Shown here piece by piece: positions 20,870-30,289 of a stretch of 64,000 bases of DNA. Both the position numbers and the translations under genes were made by a program. The stretch is from NCBI RefSeq assembly GCF_018455725.1, contig NZ_JAHCLR010000015.1, positions 1 to 64,000 on the forward strand. Direction: 5' to 3'. Position 1 is the stretch's first letter. Each line of letters starts with the position of its first letter. The stretch comes from Mycolicibacter acidiphilus. GTDB taxonomy: Bacteria > Actinomycetota > Actinomycetes > Mycobacteriales > Mycobacteriaceae. The notes under the pieces were generated by a model, which made no database searches, was not told where the DNA came from, and worked only from the letters and a program-made list of their open reading frames with translations.

Positions 20870-22039
20870 TCAGCGGAGCAGGTGCCGGCTCATCACCACG
20901 CGCTGGATCTGGTTGGTGCCCTCGTAGATCTGGGTGATCTTGGCGTCGCGCATCATCCGCTCCACCGGGAAGTCGGTGGTGTAGCCGGCGCCGCCGAACA
21001 GCTGCACGGCGTCGGTGGTGACCTCCATGGCCACGTCCGAGGCGAAGCACTTGGCGGCGGCGGAGATGAAGCCCAGCCCGGTCTCACCGCGCTCGGCGCG
21101 AGCGGCGGCGCTGTAGACCATCAGCCGGGCGGCCTCGACCTTCATCGCCATGTCGGCGAGCATGAACTGCGCGCCCTGGAAGGTGCTGATCGACTTGCCG
21201 AACTGCTTGCGGTCCTTGGTGTATTCGATCGCCGCGTCGAGGGCACCCTGCGCGACGCCGACGGCCTGCGCACCGATGGTCGGGCGGGTGTGGTCGAGGG
21301 TCTGCAGCGCGGTCTTGAACCCGGTGCCCGGGTCGCCGATGATGCGGTCGCCGGGGATGCGGCAGTTCTCGAAGTACAGCTCGGTGGTCGGCGAACCCTT
21401 GATGCCGAGCTTGTGCTCCTTGGGCCCGATGGTGAAGCCCTCGTCGTCGATGTGCACCATGAACGCCGAGATGCCGTTGGCGCCCAGGTCGGGGTCGGTG
21501 ACCGCCATCACCGTGTACCAGGCGGACTTGCCACCGTTGGTGATCCAGCACTTGGAGCCGTTGAGGATCCAGCCGTCACCGTCGGCCTTCGCGCGGGTGC
21601 GCATCGCGGCGGCATCCGAGCCGGCCTCCCGCTCGGAGAGCGCGTAGGAGGCCATCGCCGAACCGTCGGCGAGCGACGGCAACACCTGCGCCTTGAGCTC
21701 GTCGGAGCCGTTGAGGATCAGGCCCATCGTGCCGAGCTTGTTGACGGCCGGGATCAGCGACGCCGAGCAGTCGACGCGGGCGACCTCTTCGATGACGATG
21801 CAGGCCGCCACCGAGTCCGCACCCTGGCCACCGAACTGCTCGGGGACGTGCACCGCGTTGAAGCCGGACGCGACCAGCGCGGTCAGCGCCTCTTCGGGGA
21901 ACCGGGCGTTCTCGTCGACGTCCTTGGCGTACGGAGCGATCTCCTTCTCCGCCAAAGCGCGGATCGCCGCCCGCAGCTCGTCGTGCTCCTCGGGAAGCTT
22001 GAACACGTCAAACGAAGGGTTTCCCGCCCAGGTGGCCAT
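20870..22039 (-). CDS. fadE25: Acyl-CoA dehydrogenase FadE25
   Basis: A 389-residue FAD-dependent acyl-CoA dehydrogenase of standard length. It starts MATWAGNPSFDVFKLPEEHDE and ends RVVMSRHLLR, both nearly as in M. tuberculosis FadE25. Family motifs are YALSEREAGSDAAAM, CWITNGG and the C-terminal FGGAGYTTDFPVERMMRD followed by QIYEGTNQIQR, whose Glu is the usual catalytic base. It oxidises acyl-CoA to the 2-enoyl-CoA and passes electrons to electron-transfer flavoprotein. GAGGAG precedes the ATG; a GTG one codon earlier is possible. It lies 33 bp after purE, but two palindromes directly upstream (22054-22077) suggest a separate, TetR-type-controlled promoter. Confidence 0.95.
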   Translation of the reverse strand: MATWAGNPSFDVFKLPEEHDELRAAIRALAEKEIAPYAKDVDENARFPEEALTALVASGFNAVHVPEQFGGQGADSVAACIVIEEVARVDCSASLIPAVNKLGTMGLILNGSDELKAQVLPSLADGSAMASYALSEREAGSDAAAMRTRAKADGDGWILNGSKCWITNGGKSAWYTVMAVTDPDLGANGISAFMVHIDDEGFTIGPKEHKLGIKGSPTTELYFENCRIPGDRIIGDPGTGFKTALQTLDHTRPTIGAQAVGVAQGALDAAIEYTKDRKQFGKSISTFQGAQFMLADMAMKVEAARLMVYSAAARAERGETGLGFISAAAKCFASDVAMEVTTDAVQLFGGAGYTTDFPVERMMRDAKITQIYEGTNQIQRVVMSRHLLR

Positions 22040-22053
22040 CACGTTCTCCTCGG

Positions 22054-22077
22054 TTACTGACCAGTAAACTAACTAGT
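22054..22077. promoter_or_regulatory. Tandem palindromic operator upstream of fadE25
   Basis: Two adjacent palindromes, TTACTGACCAGTAA (22054-22067) and ACTAACTAGT (22068-22077), share the core ACT-n-AC-n-AGT. They end 14 bp before the fadE25 start and reach into the purE stop. Short palindromes of this kind are typical TetR-family operators, and such repressors commonly govern fadE genes. The repressor is not in the window. Confidence 0.6.
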
Positions 22078-22579
22078 GTTCGGTTACTTTACCTTGAAGG
22101 GCCGCATCCTTGGCAAGCACGGTGTCGGCCAACTCACGCTGGAAGGCCGCGATCCGGGCACGCAGCACCGGATCCGCCGAACCCAGCATCCGCACCGCCA
22201 GCAATCCGGCGTTGCGCGCACCACCGATCGACACGGTGGCCACCGGCACACCGGCCGGCATCTGCACGATCGACAGCAGGGAATCCATCCCGTCGAGCTT
22301 CGCCAGCGGCACCGGGACACCGATCACCGGCAGCGGGGTGATCGAGGCGACCATGCCCGGCAGGTGCGCGGCACCGCCCGCCCCAGCGATGATCACCTCG
22401 ATGCCGCGGTCCGACGCGCCGGCTGCGTAGTCGAACATCCGCTGCGGGGTCCGGTGCGCCGAGACCACCCCGACCTCGAAGGGGATCTCGAACTCGGCCA
22501 GCGCGTGCGCGGCGTCGGCCATCACCGACCAGTCGCTGTCGCTGCCCATGATCACACCGACACGGGGTTTGTCAGGCAT
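22073..22579 (-). CDS. purE: N5-carboxyaminoimidazole ribonucleotide mutase PurE
   Basis: A 168-residue class I PurE for purine biosynthesis; it converts N5-CAIR made by PurK into CAIR. The motifs [26 protein letters not shown] and [12 protein letters not shown] are all present, including the catalytic His of SAHRTP. The start at [12 protein letters not shown] gives the usual length; upstream in-frame codons lie inside purK. The ATG overlaps the purK stop by 8 bp, so translation is coupled. Confidence 0.96.
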   Translation of the reverse strand: MPDKPRVGVIMGSDSDWSVMADAAHALAEFEIPFEVGVVSAHRTPQRMFDYAAGASDRGIEVIIAGAGGAAHLPGMVASITPLPVIGVPVPLAKLDGMDSLLSIVQMPAGVPVATVSIGGARNAGLLAVRMLGSADPVLRARIAAFQRELADTVLAKDAALQGKVTEH

Positions 22580-23783
22580 GTGCGTCCCATCCATCCGTCC
22601 ATTGACCGTGTGACAACCAGTGTGCCGCGCTTTCGGCTCGCTCACGCAGGTTCGCGACGGCTGCCGGATCCGCACCGAGCATGTTGAGGTGCCCGATCTT
22701 GCGTCCCGGCCGCTCCCCCTTGCCGTACAGGTGCACCCGGACGTCGGGGTAACGGGCGAACAGGTGGTGCAGTCGCTCGTCCATCGTCATCGCCGGTGTC
22801 TCGGACGCCCCGAGCACATTTGCCATCACGGTGACCGGAGCGACGGGACCGGTGTCACCGAGCGGGTAGTCGAGCACCGCGCGCAGGTGCTGCTCGAACT
22901 GACTGGTACGCGAGCCGTCCATGGTCCAGTGCCCGGAGTTGTGCGGCCGCATCGCCAGTTCGTTGACCAGCAGGCCGCCGTCCACGGTCTCGAACAACTC
23001 GACGGCCAGCACCCCGACCACCCCGAGCTCGTCGGCCAGCTTGAGCGCCATTTGCTGCGCCGCCGCGGCCGATTCCTCCGACAGCTCCGGCGCCGGCGCG
23101 ATCACGGTCACGCAGATCCCGTCGCGCTGCACGGTCTCGACCACCGGCCATGCCGCGCCCTGACCGAACGGGGATCGGGCGACCAGCGCCGACAGCTCGC
23201 GTCGCATCACGACCCGCTCCTCAGCCAGCACCTCCACCCCGGCAGTCAGGTAGTCGGCGGCCGCGCCGCGGGCCTGCGCCAGATCGTCGGCGATCGTCAC
23301 CCCGCGCCCGTCGTACCCGCCGCGGGCGGCCTTGACGACCATCGCGCCACCGACCTGCTCGGCGAAGGCGTCCACGTCGGCGACGGTCTCGATCACGGCG
23401 AACCGGGGCACCGGCGCCCCCAGCTCCGCCAGCCTGCGGCGCATCGCCACCTTGTCCTGGGCGTAGTGCAGCGCACCTGGCGGCGGCGCCACGTTCACGC
23501 CGTCGGCGACCAGCTGATCGAGCAGCTCACCCGGTACGTGCTCGTGGTCGAAGGTCAGCACGGTGGCCCCGGCAGCGGCCCGGCGCAGCGCGTCGAGGTC
23601 GGTGTGCGACCCGATCACCACATCCGGGCTGACCTGGGCGGCCGGCTCATCGGGGTCGACGGCCAGTACCCGCAGGCACTGGCCCAGCGCGATCGCGGCC
23701 TGATGGGTCATCCGGGCCAGCTGGCCACCGCCGATCATGGCGACCCGGGGGGCACCGGTGCGGGGTGTGGGGTTGTTCGGCAC
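22572..23783 (-). CDS. purK: N5-carboxyaminoimidazole ribonucleotide synthase PurK
   Basis: A 403-residue ATP-grasp enzyme that carboxylates AIR with bicarbonate and ATP in purine synthesis. It shows [17 protein letters not shown] at the start, the [11 protein letters not shown] segment, [14 protein letters not shown] for ATP binding, and [18 protein letters not shown] near residue 275. The start is a GTG ([10 protein letters not shown]); no clear ribosome site precedes it. It is the first gene of purK-purE and is divergent from the GtrA-like gene, with 94 bp between the starts. Confidence 0.95.
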   Translation of the reverse strand: MPNNPTPRTGAPRVAMIGGGQLARMTHQAAIALGQCLRVLAVDPDEPAAQVSPDVVIGSHTDLDALRRAAAGATVLTFDHEHVPGELLDQLVADGVNVAPPPGALHYAQDKVAMRRRLAELGAPVPRFAVIETVADVDAFAEQVGGAMVVKAARGGYDGRGVTIADDLAQARGAAADYLTAGVEVLAEERVVMRRELSALVARSPFGQGAAWPVVETVQRDGICVTVIAPAPELSEESAAAAQQMALKLADELGVVGVLAVELFETVDGGLLVNELAMRPHNSGHWTMDGSRTSQFEQHLRAVLDYPLGDTGPVAPVTVMANVLGASETPAMTMDERLHHLFARYPDVRVHLYGKGERPGRKIGHLNMLGADPAAVANLRERAESAAHWLSHGQWTDGWDAHA

Positions 23784-23863
23784 CGCAATATGGTGTCACG
23801 GCCGCGGAGTGGCCTTCGACCACGGCGTTATGCAGTCGTTAAGCACGAATCATCGGATTTACG

Positions 23864-23869
23864 TACACT
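23864..23869 (+). promoter_or_regulatory. Leaderless -10 box of the GtrA-like gene
   Basis: TACACT ends 8 nt before the GTG at 23878, placing the transcription start at the start codon. This supports choosing that GTG over upstream in-frame codons. Confidence 0.6.
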
Positions 23870-23877
23870 GGCAACTT

Positions 23878-24534
23878 GTGTCTTTTACCGACGCTACGAT
23901 CGCCCGCCTGCCGCGGGTGATCCGGCCGCTGGCCGAGCGCCATCATGAGCTGATCAAATTCGCCATCGTCGGCGCGACGACGTTCGTCATCGACCTGGGG
24001 GTCTTCTACACGCTCAAGTTGACGGTGCTGGAGCCCAAGCCGGTGACCGCGAAGGTCATCGCCGGGATCGTCGCGGTGATCGCGTCCTACATCCTCAATC
24101 GCGAGTGGAGCTTCAAAGACCGGGGCGGCCGCGAACGCCACCACGAGGCACTGCTGTTCTTCGGGGTCAGCGGTGTCGGCGTGCTGCTGAGCATGGCACC
24201 GCTGTGGTTCTCCAGCTACATGCTGGGCCTGCGGGTGCCGAACGTCTCGCTGACCATCGAGAACCTCTCGGACTTCATCGCGGCCTACATCGTCGGCAAC
24301 CTGCTGCAGATGGCGTTCCGATTCTGGGCGTTCCGCCGCTGGGTCTTCCCCGACGAGTTCGCCCGCGGCACCGACTCCGAACTCGGCGCCGTGCTGGAGG
24401 ACGGCGCGCTGACGGAGGCGTTGGAGGATGCGCTCGGCGACTCCGCCGACAACCCGGACACGGGTGTGGTGACCCTGCTGCACCGGCCGGACCGGCGTCA
24501 GTGCGCGACCGACGGGCTGTCGAAGACTTCGTGA
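23878..24534 (+). CDS. GtrA-like membrane protein
   Basis: A 218-residue protein with four membrane segments, about residues 23-45 (FAIVGATTFVIDLGVFYTL), 55-72, 90-110 and 130-155. It has the pattern of the GtrA family: an early segment, then SYILNREWSF and RFWAFRRWVFPDEF. The family helps move polyprenyl-linked sugars across the membrane for cell-wall or polysaccharide glycosylation. The first residues (VSFTDATIARLPR) match the M. tuberculosis gene next to purK. An acidic tail of about 50 residues follows the last segment. The 3' end overlaps the PH-domain gene on the other strand by 37 bp. Confidence 0.88.
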   Translation: MSFTDATIARLPRVIRPLAERHHELIKFAIVGATTFVIDLGVFYTLKLTVLEPKPVTAKVIAGIVAVIASYILNREWSFKDRGGRERHHEALLFFGVSGVGVLLSMAPLWFSSYMLGLRVPNVSLTIENLSDFIAAYIVGNLLQMAFRFWAFRRWVFPDEFARGTDSELGAVLEDGALTEALEDALGDSADNPDTGVVTLLHRPDRRQCATDGLSKTS

Positions 24535-25007
24535 TACAGCAGCGCGTGGACCTCTTCCACGCGCGGAATGTCGTAGAACTCCAGCGGTTCCGCCGACGCC
24601 GACTCGATGATCAGCGTCCCGGTGCGCATCATCCGGTCAACGAGCCCGCGGGCGAACTCGACGTGCGAGATCCGGGCCAGCGGGATGTCGATGCCGCTGC
24701 GGGCCAGCACCCCGTCCCGGTACATCACCCGTCGGTCGGTGACGACGAAGTGCGTGGTCAGCCAGGCCAGAAACGGCCACAGGCTCAGCCAACCGATCCC
24801 CACCAGCCAGATCGCCCAGATCACCCCGAACACGATGTTCTTCGCCGTCGGATCCCAGGAGCGCGGGTTGACGAACCCGGCCGCGAACGCCGCGCACGCG
24901 GTGATCGTCAGCAGTGTCAGAACCGGGCCGGCCAGCCGTCTGACGTGCGGATGCCGGTGCAGCACGACCTGCTCGCCGTCGGCCAGCACGCTCTCCGGGT
25001 AGCCCAC
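24498..25007 (-). CDS. PH-domain membrane protein (bPH/DUF304)
   Basis: A 169-residue protein with two closely spaced membrane helices (about 27-45 and 58-82) followed by a bacterial PH-like domain, seen as THFVVTDRRVMYRDGVLARSGIDIPL and TGTLIIESAS. Its function is unknown; similar proteins sit next to birA in other mycobacteria. The GTG start (MGYPESVLADGEQVVLHRHP) matches those proteins. Here GGAGG directly touches the start codon and the birA stop is only 10 bp away, so ribosomes may reinitiate after birA rather than bind independently. Confidence 0.88.
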   Translation of the reverse strand: MGYPESVLADGEQVVLHRHPHVRRLAGPVLTLLTITACAAFAAGFVNPRSWDPTAKNIVFGVIWAIWLVGIGWLSLWPFLAWLTTHFVVTDRRVMYRDGVLARSGIDIPLARISHVEFARGLVDRMMRTGTLIIESASAEPLEFYDIPRVEEVHALLYHEVFDSPSVAH

Positions 25008-25017
25008 CTCCGGCGCC

Positions 25018-25848
25018 CTAGCCGGTGGGGCGCAACAGCTTGACGTCGCCCGCGGCCACCGTCTCCGGCCCGGACAGCGTGTCGATGCACAGCCGGCCCA
25101 TCGCGTCGATGCCGGTGGCGACGCCCTCGATCTTCAGGTCACCGGGCATGCTGGCCCGCACCCGCGACCCCAGGGTGCGGCTGTGCCGGCGGTAGTCGGC
25201 CACCAGCGCGTCGTCGGCGCCCCCGGCGGCCCGCCAGCCGGCGATGCGCTCCGCCAGCCGGCGCAGCACCGCCTCGGCCAGCGTGTTCCGGTCCGTCGAC
25301 GCCGCGCCGAGCATGGCCAGTGAGGTGGCTACGGCATCCGCCGGAGCCTCGTCCGCGGTCATCGTCACGTTCAGCCCCAGGCCGACGACGATCACCTTCT
25401 TGCCGCTGTCCCTGGGGGTGGCCACCTCGGCCAGGATGCCGCAGAGCTTGCCGTCGCCGACCACCACGTCGTTGGGCCACTTCAGGCCGGCGTCGACACC
25501 GCCCACCTCGGCCAGCGCATCGGCGACCGCCACCCCGGCGGCCAGCGTCAGCCAGCCCCAGCCGGCGGTCGGCACCGCGTCGGCGGCCACCCCGACCGAC
25601 AGCGCGAGCTGGCTGCGCGGCGGGGTCACCCACCGCCGGCCCAGCCGGCCCCGGCCGGCGCTCTGGTGTTCGGCGAGCAGCACGGCGCCGTCGATGTCCT
25701 CCCCGGCCGCCGCCCGCGCCAGCAGGTCGGCGTTGGTGGAACCGGTCTCATCCAGCACGTCGAGCGTGCGCCACGGCAGGCCCGGGCCGGTCAGCCGAGC
25801 GCGCAGGTCGGCGGCGTCCAACGGGGTCCGGGGCGAGGTGGCGTCCAT
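25018..25848 (-). CDS. birA: Biotin protein ligase BirA
   Basis: A 276-residue single-function biotin-[acetyl-CoA-carboxylase] ligase without the DNA-binding domain of E. coli BirA, as usual in mycobacteria. Motifs are ETGSTNADLLARA, the biotinyl-AMP loop SAGRGRLGRRW, KWPNDVVVGDGKLCGIL and GLGLNV. It attaches biotin to carrier lysines such as Lys563 of the AccA3 encoded at 31689-33482. The ATG is 8 nt after a TACGCT box, so the transcript is probably leaderless. It is cotranscribed with the PH-domain gene. Confidence 0.95.
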   Translation of the reverse strand: MDATSPRTPLDAADLRARLTGPGLPWRTLDVLDETGSTNADLLARAAAGEDIDGAVLLAEHQSAGRGRLGRRWVTPPRSQLALSVGVAADAVPTAGWGWLTLAAGVAVADALAEVGGVDAGLKWPNDVVVGDGKLCGILAEVATPRDSGKKVIVVGLGLNVTMTADEAPADAVATSLAMLGAASTDRNTLAEAVLRRLAERIAGWRAAGGADDALVADYRRHSRTLGSRVRASMPGDLKIEGVATGIDAMGRLCIDTLSGPETVAAGDVKLLRPTG

Positions 25849-25856
25849 GGTCAGCC

Positions 25857-25862
25857 AGCGTA
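25857..25862 (-). promoter_or_regulatory. Leaderless -10 box of birA
   Basis: TACGCT on the minus strand is 8 nt before the birA ATG, consistent with a transcript starting at the start codon. Confidence 0.5.
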
Positions 25863-26009
25863 ATCCGGCCGGGCGACTTTGACGTCGATTTACCGGCCGA
25901 TGAGGACCGCGGTTTGCGACCGGACATGAGACACGTCAGCCGCAGGAGAACCTCTCGTCACAATAACCCCAGGCCTGGTCAGAGACGGTTTTTTGTCGGT
26001 AGGAGTTCG

Positions 26010-26015
26010 TAGTAT
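26010..26015 (+). promoter_or_regulatory. Leaderless -10 box of the HNH gene
   Basis: TAGTAT ends 6 nt before the ATG at 26022. An AGGAG further upstream (26001-26005) is too far away to serve as the ribosome site, so a leaderless transcript is more likely. Confidence 0.5.
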
Positions 26016-26021
26016 TAGCAC

Positions 26022-27413
26022 ATGCGTTCGAGTAGCCGGGATGAGGTCGTCGAGGTTTTTGAGGCCTTGGCCGCTGATCTGGATCGGGCGCTGGAACTGT
26101 CGTTCGACGCGCTGACCACCCCCGAGCAGCTGTCGCTGCTGGAACGCTGCGAGAACCTGCGCCGCCGCCTGCCCGCCGTCGAACATCCACTGGTCAATGC
26201 GATCGCGACCGCCGACCGTGCCGATCTGGGCGGCAAACCCGCCTGGGTGCTGGCCGACCGACTCCGAATCACGCGCGGTGAAGCCCGTCGCCGCATCGAC
26301 GACGCCGCCGACCTCGGCCCGCGCCGCGCCCTGACCGGTGAACCCCTTCCCCCACTGCTGCCGGCCACCGCCGCCGCCCAGCGCAACGGCCGCCTCGGGA
26401 TCGCCCACATCACAGTGATCCGTGACTTCTTCAACCATCTGCCCGACGCCGTCGACACCGGGACTCAAGAGCAGGCCGAAACCGACCTGGCCGGCCTCGC
26501 CTGCGACCACCGCCCCGATGAGCTGGCCAAACTCGCCGCCCGCCTCTACGACCACCTCAACCCCGACGGGCAGTTCGATGACGCCGACCGGGAGCGCCGA
26601 CGCGGAGTGACTCTGTCCGACCAGGGCCCCGACGGCATGAGCCGCATCAACGGCTGGCTCGACCCGGAAGCCCGCGCCACCATCGACGCCGTACTCGCCA
26701 AACTCGCCGCCCCCGGCATGGCCAACCCCGCCGATGAGACCCCCTGCCTGGGCGGCACCCCCAGCCAGGAGGCGATCGACAACGATCGGCGCTCAGCCGC
26801 CCAGCGCAACCACGACGCCCTGACCGCCATGGCCCGCGCCCTGCTCACCTCGGGCGGACTGGGTCAGCACAACGGACTGCCGGCCACGATCATCATCTCG
26901 GTCAGCCTCGCCGAACTCGAAACCGCCACCGGCAAAGCCCACACCGGCGGCGGCACCTGGCTACCGATGCGCGACGTCCTGCGCCTCGCCGAACACGCCC
27001 ACCACTACCTGCGCATATTTGACGGCGCCAAAGAACTCGCCCTGTTCCACACCAAACGGCTCGCCAACCGTGCCCAACGGATCGTGCTGCATGCGCGCGA
27101 CCGCGGCTGCACCCACCCGGGGTGCACCGTCGCCGGCTACCACTGCCAAGCCCACCACAACAACGACTACGCCACCACCGGCACCACCGACGCCGACGAC
27201 CTCACCTGGCGCTGCGGCGGCCACCACAGCCTCATCACCAATCACGGCTGGCGAACCCGCCGCCGCAAAAACGGCGACATCGAAACCATCCCCCCACCGC
27301 ACGCCGACCACGGCCAACCTCGCACCAACCACTACCACCACCCCGAAAACCTGCTCGGTCGGGACCGAAGCGGCGAGGACGGGGATCACGACGACGATGA
27401 CGGGGTTCCGTAA
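26022..27413 (+). CDS. 13E12-family protein (DUF222) with HNH endonuclease domain
   Basis: A 463-residue intact member of the mycobacterial 13E12 repeat family. The first 320 residues are the helical DUF222 region ([34 protein letters not shown]). The C-terminal HNH domain has a zinc pair CTHPGC, then [21 protein letters not shown] and a final TNHGW. The last 25 residues are very acidic. HNH proteins nick or cut DNA, and 13E12 genes occur in several scattered copies in mycobacterial genomes, sometimes with prophages, but no integrase or transposase is beside this one. It is inserted between birA and accD5, which adjoin in M. tuberculosis. Whether it is active or mobile is unknown. Confidence 0.9.
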   Translation: MRSSSRDEVVEVFEALAADLDRALELSFDALTTPEQLSLLERCENLRRRLPAVEHPLVNAIATADRADLGGKPAWVLADRLRITRGEARRRIDDAADLGPRRALTGEPLPPLLPATAAAQRNGRLGIAHITVIRDFFNHLPDAVDTGTQEQAETDLAGLACDHRPDELAKLAARLYDHLNPDGQFDDADRERRRGVTLSDQGPDGMSRINGWLDPEARATIDAVLAKLAAPGMANPADETPCLGGTPSQEAIDNDRRSAAQRNHDALTAMARALLTSGGLGQHNGLPATIIISVSLAELETATGKAHTGGGTWLPMRDVLRLAEHAHHYLRIFDGAKELALFHTKRLANRAQRIVLHARDRGCTHPGCTVAGYHCQAHHNNDYATTGTTDADDLTWRCGGHHSLITNHGWRTRRRKNGDIETIPPPHADHGQPRTNHYHHPENLLGRDRSGEDGDHDDDDGVP

Positions 27414-27478
27414 CGCCCTCAGTCAGGTCACCGCCGGATCACCCACGACACGGATTGCACCTGCCGTTCGCGGCGCCG

Positions 27479-27495
27479 ATTAAGAGAGTATTAAG
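27479..27495 (+). promoter_or_regulatory. ATTAAG direct repeat upstream of accD5
   Basis: ATTAAG occurs at 27479-27484 and again at 27490-27495, one helical turn apart and 10 bp before the accD5 ATG. It could bind a dimeric regulator or simply be an A/T-rich promoter spacer. Confidence 0.35.
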
Positions 27496-27505
27496 CTCGA
27501 CTCCC

Positions 27506-29146
27506 ATGACGAGTGTTTCCGACGCCCATGTGGAGCCCCAGGCTGAACACACCATCGACATCCACACCACCGCCGGCAAGCTGGCCGACCTCAAGCGGCG
27601 CACGGCGGAGACCCTGCACCCGGTCGGCGAGGCCGCGGTCGAGCGGGTGCACGAGAAGGGCAAGCTGACCGCCCGCGAGCGCATCCTCGCCCTGCTCGAC
27701 GAGGGTTCGTTCGTCGAGCTCGACGCGCTGGCCAAGCACCGCAGCACCAACTTCGGCCTCGGCGACAAGCGCCCGCTCGGCGACGGCGTGGTGACCGGCT
27801 ACGGCACCATCGACGGCCGCGAGGTCTGCGTGTTCAGCCAGGACGCCACGGTGTTCGGCGGCAGCCTCGGCGAGGTGTACGGCGAGAAGATCGTCAAGGT
27901 GCAGGAGCTGGCGATCAAGACCGGCCGGCCGCTGATCGGCATCAACGACGGCGCCGGCGCCCGCATCCAGGAGGGCGTGGTCTCGCTCGGCCTGTACAGC
28001 AACATCTTCTACAACAACATCCGCGCCTCCGGCGTGATCCCGCAGATCTCGCTGATCATGGGCGCCGCCGCCGGCGGGCACGTCTACTCCCCCGCCCTGA
28101 CCGACTTCATCGTGATGGTCGACCAGACCTCGCAGATGTTCATCACCGGCCCGGACGTCATCAAGACCGTCACCGGTGAGGAGGTCACCCAGGAGGAGTT
28201 GGGTGGCGCGCACACCCACATGGGCAAGTCGGGCACCGCGCACTACGTCGCCTCCGGCGAGCAGGACGCGCTGGACTACGTCCGCGACCTGCTGAGCTAC
28301 CTGCCGCCGAACAACTACGCCGAGCCGCCGCGCTTCCCCGCCGCGATCGCCGAGGGCGCCATCGAGGACAACCTCACCGCTGAGGACATCGAGCTGGACA
28401 CCCTGATCCCGGACTCGCCGAACCAGCCGTACGACATGCACGAGGTCATCACCCGCATCCTCGACGACGACGAGTTCCTCGAGGTGCAGGCCGGCTACGC
28501 GCAGAACATCATCGTCGGCTTCGGCCGGGTCGAGGGCCGCACGGTGGGCATCGTCGCCAACCAGCCGACCCAGTTCGCCGGCTGCCTGGACATCAACGCC
28601 TCGGAGAAGGCCGCCCGGTTCATCCGGACCTGCGACTGCTTCAACATCCCGATCATCCTGCTGGTGGATGTGCCGGGCTTCCTGCCGGGCACCGAGCAGG
28701 AGTACAACGGCATCATCCGGCGTGGCGCCAAGCTGCTCTACGCCTACGGTGAGGCCACCGTCGCCAAGATCACCGTCATCACCCGCAAGGCCTACGGCGG
28801 CGCGTACTGCGTGATGGGCTCCAAGGAGATGGGCGCCGACGTCAACGTGGCGTGGCCGACCGCTCAGATCGCGGTGATGGGCGCCTCCGGTGCGGTCGGG
28901 TTCGTCTACCGCTCGCAGCTCAAGGAGGCCGCTGCGGAGGGCAAGGACGTCGACGCGCTGCGGCTGGAGCTGCAGCAGGAGTACGAGGACACCCTGGTGA
29001 ACCCGTACGTCGCCGCCGAGCGCGGCTACGTCGACGCGGTCATCCCGCCGTCGCACACCCGCGGCTACATCGCCAACTCGCTGCGGTTGCTGGAGCGCAA
29101 GATCGTCCAGCCGCTGCCCAAGAAGCATGGGAACATTCCGCTGTGA
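27506..29146 (+). CDS. accD5: Acyl-CoA carboxylase beta subunit AccD5
   Basis: A 546-residue carboxyltransferase subunit. It starts [11 protein letters not shown] like M. tuberculosis AccD5 and shares its body: [34 protein letters not shown], the oxyanion-hole glycines in [14 protein letters not shown], and [23 protein letters not shown] for acyl-CoA binding. With biotinylated AccA3 and the small AccE5 it carboxylates propionyl-CoA to methylmalonyl-CoA (and acetyl-CoA less well), feeding methyl-branched lipid and mycolate synthesis. The ATG at 27506 is preferred over an upstream in-frame ATG. AccE5 follows with an overlapping GTGA. Confidence 0.97.
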   Translation: MTSVSDAHVEPQAEHTIDIHTTAGKLADLKRRTAETLHPVGEAAVERVHEKGKLTARERILALLDEGSFVELDALAKHRSTNFGLGDKRPLGDGVVTGYGTIDGREVCVFSQDATVFGGSLGEVYGEKIVKVQELAIKTGRPLIGINDGAGARIQEGVVSLGLYSNIFYNNIRASGVIPQISLIMGAAAGGHVYSPALTDFIVMVDQTSQMFITGPDVIKTVTGEEVTQEELGGAHTHMGKSGTAHYVASGEQDALDYVRDLLSYLPPNNYAEPPRFPAAIAEGAIEDNLTAEDIELDTLIPDSPNQPYDMHEVITRILDDDEFLEVQAGYAQNIIVGFGRVEGRTVGIVANQPTQFAGCLDINASEKAARFIRTCDCFNIPIILLVDVPGFLPGTEQEYNGIIRRGAKLLYAYGEATVAKITVITRKAYGGAYCVMGSKEMGADVNVAWPTAQIAVMGASGAVGFVYRSQLKEAAAEGKDVDALRLELQQEYEDTLVNPYVAAERGYVDAVIPPSHTRGYIANSLRLLERKIVQPLPKKHGNIPL

Positions 29147-29400
29147 CCGCTGAGACCGTCGAAGCAACCGAAGCCGCCGCGGCCACACCTGTCGAGCCGG
29201 TGTTCCAGGTGCTCAAGGGCAACCCGACCGACGACGAGCTCGCGGCGCTGATCGCGGTGCTGAGCACCGCGGGCGGTGGCGGCGACGAGCCGGCTGCCGG
29301 CGACCGCAACCTGTGGGGCCACCCGGTGGACAAGCTGCGCTACACGCTGTTCAGCTGGCAGCGGGTCACCCTCCTGGAGCGCACCCACGTCCGCCGGTGA
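29143..29400 (+). CDS. accE5: Acyl-CoA carboxylase epsilon subunit AccE5
   Basis: An 85-residue small subunit that stabilises the AccA3-AccD5 complex. The N-terminal 20 residues are Ala/Glu-rich and disordered-looking. Then comes the family signature [16 protein letters not shown], and the protein ends near [17 protein letters not shown]. It starts at a GTG that overlaps the accD5 stop, so it is translationally coupled. Its own stop (GGTGACCC) is where a tandem repeat has been inserted before maf. Confidence 0.92.
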   Translation: MTAETVEATEAAAATPVEPVFQVLKGNPTDDELAALIAVLSTAGGGGDEPAAGDRNLWGHPVDKLRYTLFSWQRVTLLERTHVRR

Positions 29401-29407
29401 CCCCGCC

Positions 29408-29519
29408 GGTGACGAGGCCGAGCGCCAGCGAGGCGGAGGATACCCGGCGCAGAAGGCACCGGCGGTGACGAGGCCGAGCGCCAGCGAGGCGGAGGCTATC
29501 CGGCGCACTAGGACCCGGC
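29408..29519 (+). repeat. MIRU-like 56-bp tandem repeat between accE5 and maf
   Basis: Two 56-bp units (29408-29463, 29464-29519), about 90% alike, each begin with GGTGACGAGG. accE5 ends in GGTGACCC and maf starts in GGTGACCC, so removing the units would restore a stop-start overlap. MIRU elements in mycobacteria sit at exactly such coupled junctions, and their core resembles the GCCGAGCG...GCGAGG seen here. Confidence 0.75.
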
Positions 29520-29520
29520 G

Positions 29521-30162
29521 GTGACCCGTCTGGTCCTCGGGTCGGCCTCCTCCGGCCGGCTCGCCGTGCTGCGCGCGGCCGGGGTCGAGCCGGCGGTGCT
29601 GGTCTCCGGGGTCGACGAGGACGCGGTGCTGGCCGAGTTGGGTCCCGACCCGGCACCAGGCCCGGCCACGGTCGCGCTCGCGTCGGCCAAGGCGCAGCGG
29701 GTGGTGGAGTTGCTCGACCCGGCGCTGGCCGCCGATTGCGTTGTGGTCGGCTGCGATTCGATGCTCTACATCGACGGTGAGCTGCGCGGCAAACCCCCGA
29801 CGGTGGCCGATGCGCGTGAGCGCTGGCGGGCGATGGCCGGCCGCACCGGCCAGCTCTACACCGGACACAGCCTGATCCGCCTCACTGACGGTGAAATCGC
29901 CTGCCGCGCAAGCGAAGCGGTGACCACCACGGTGCGGTTCGGGACACCCTCGGACGATGACCTGGAGGCCTACCTGGCCAGCGGTGAGCCGCTGCGGGTG
30001 GCCGGTGGATTCACCCTGGACGGCCTGGGCGGCTGGTTCGTCGACGGCGTCGACGGCGATCCGTCCAGCGTGGTGGGAATCAGCCTGCCGTTGCTACGGC
30101 GGCTGCTGCACGAAGCGGGAGTCTCGATCGCCACACTGTGGGCGGCGAATCCAGCCGGTTAG
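29521..30162 (+). CDS. maf: Maf-like nucleoside triphosphate pyrophosphatase
   Basis: A 213-residue Maf/HAM1-superfamily protein that hydrolyses non-canonical or excess dNTP/NTP to the monophosphate. Motifs are [18 protein letters not shown], the Asp-containing [19 protein letters not shown] and [12 protein letters not shown] near the end. It starts at a GTG; AGGA lies 7 nt upstream inside the second repeat unit. The MIRU-like repeats separate it from accE5, to which it was probably once coupled. Confidence 0.92.
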   Translation: MTRLVLGSASSGRLAVLRAAGVEPAVLVSGVDEDAVLAELGPDPAPGPATVALASAKAQRVVELLDPALAADCVVVGCDSMLYIDGELRGKPPTVADARERWRAMAGRTGQLYTGHSLIRLTDGEIACRASEAVTTTVRFGTPSDDDLEAYLASGEPLRVAGGFTLDGLGGWFVDGVDGDPSSVVGISLPLLRRLLHEAGVSIATLWAANPAG

Positions 30163-30276
30163 GCGGTGCCGAGCGGGAATCCTCCGACGCTCGCACGGCG
30201 TGTCACGTCGTGAGAATCACACTCGGCGGCCGCAGTTACCGCGCCGGCGGACTAGCGACCTGCGTAATCCGATGAG

Positions 30277-30282
30277 TAGGGT
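30277..30282 (+). promoter_or_regulatory. Leaderless -10 box of sseA
   Basis: TAGGGT is followed after 7 nt by the GTG at 30290. The box overlaps an in-frame ATG at 30272, which supports the downstream GTG as the true start. Confidence 0.5.
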
Positions 30283-30289
30283 TCATCTC

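Noticed and set aside
27491-29188. A 565-codon minus-strand frame over accD5
   Set aside because: Antisense shadow of accD5 rich in Asp-Val/His-Leu-Gly runs typical of reversed high-GC coding sequence.
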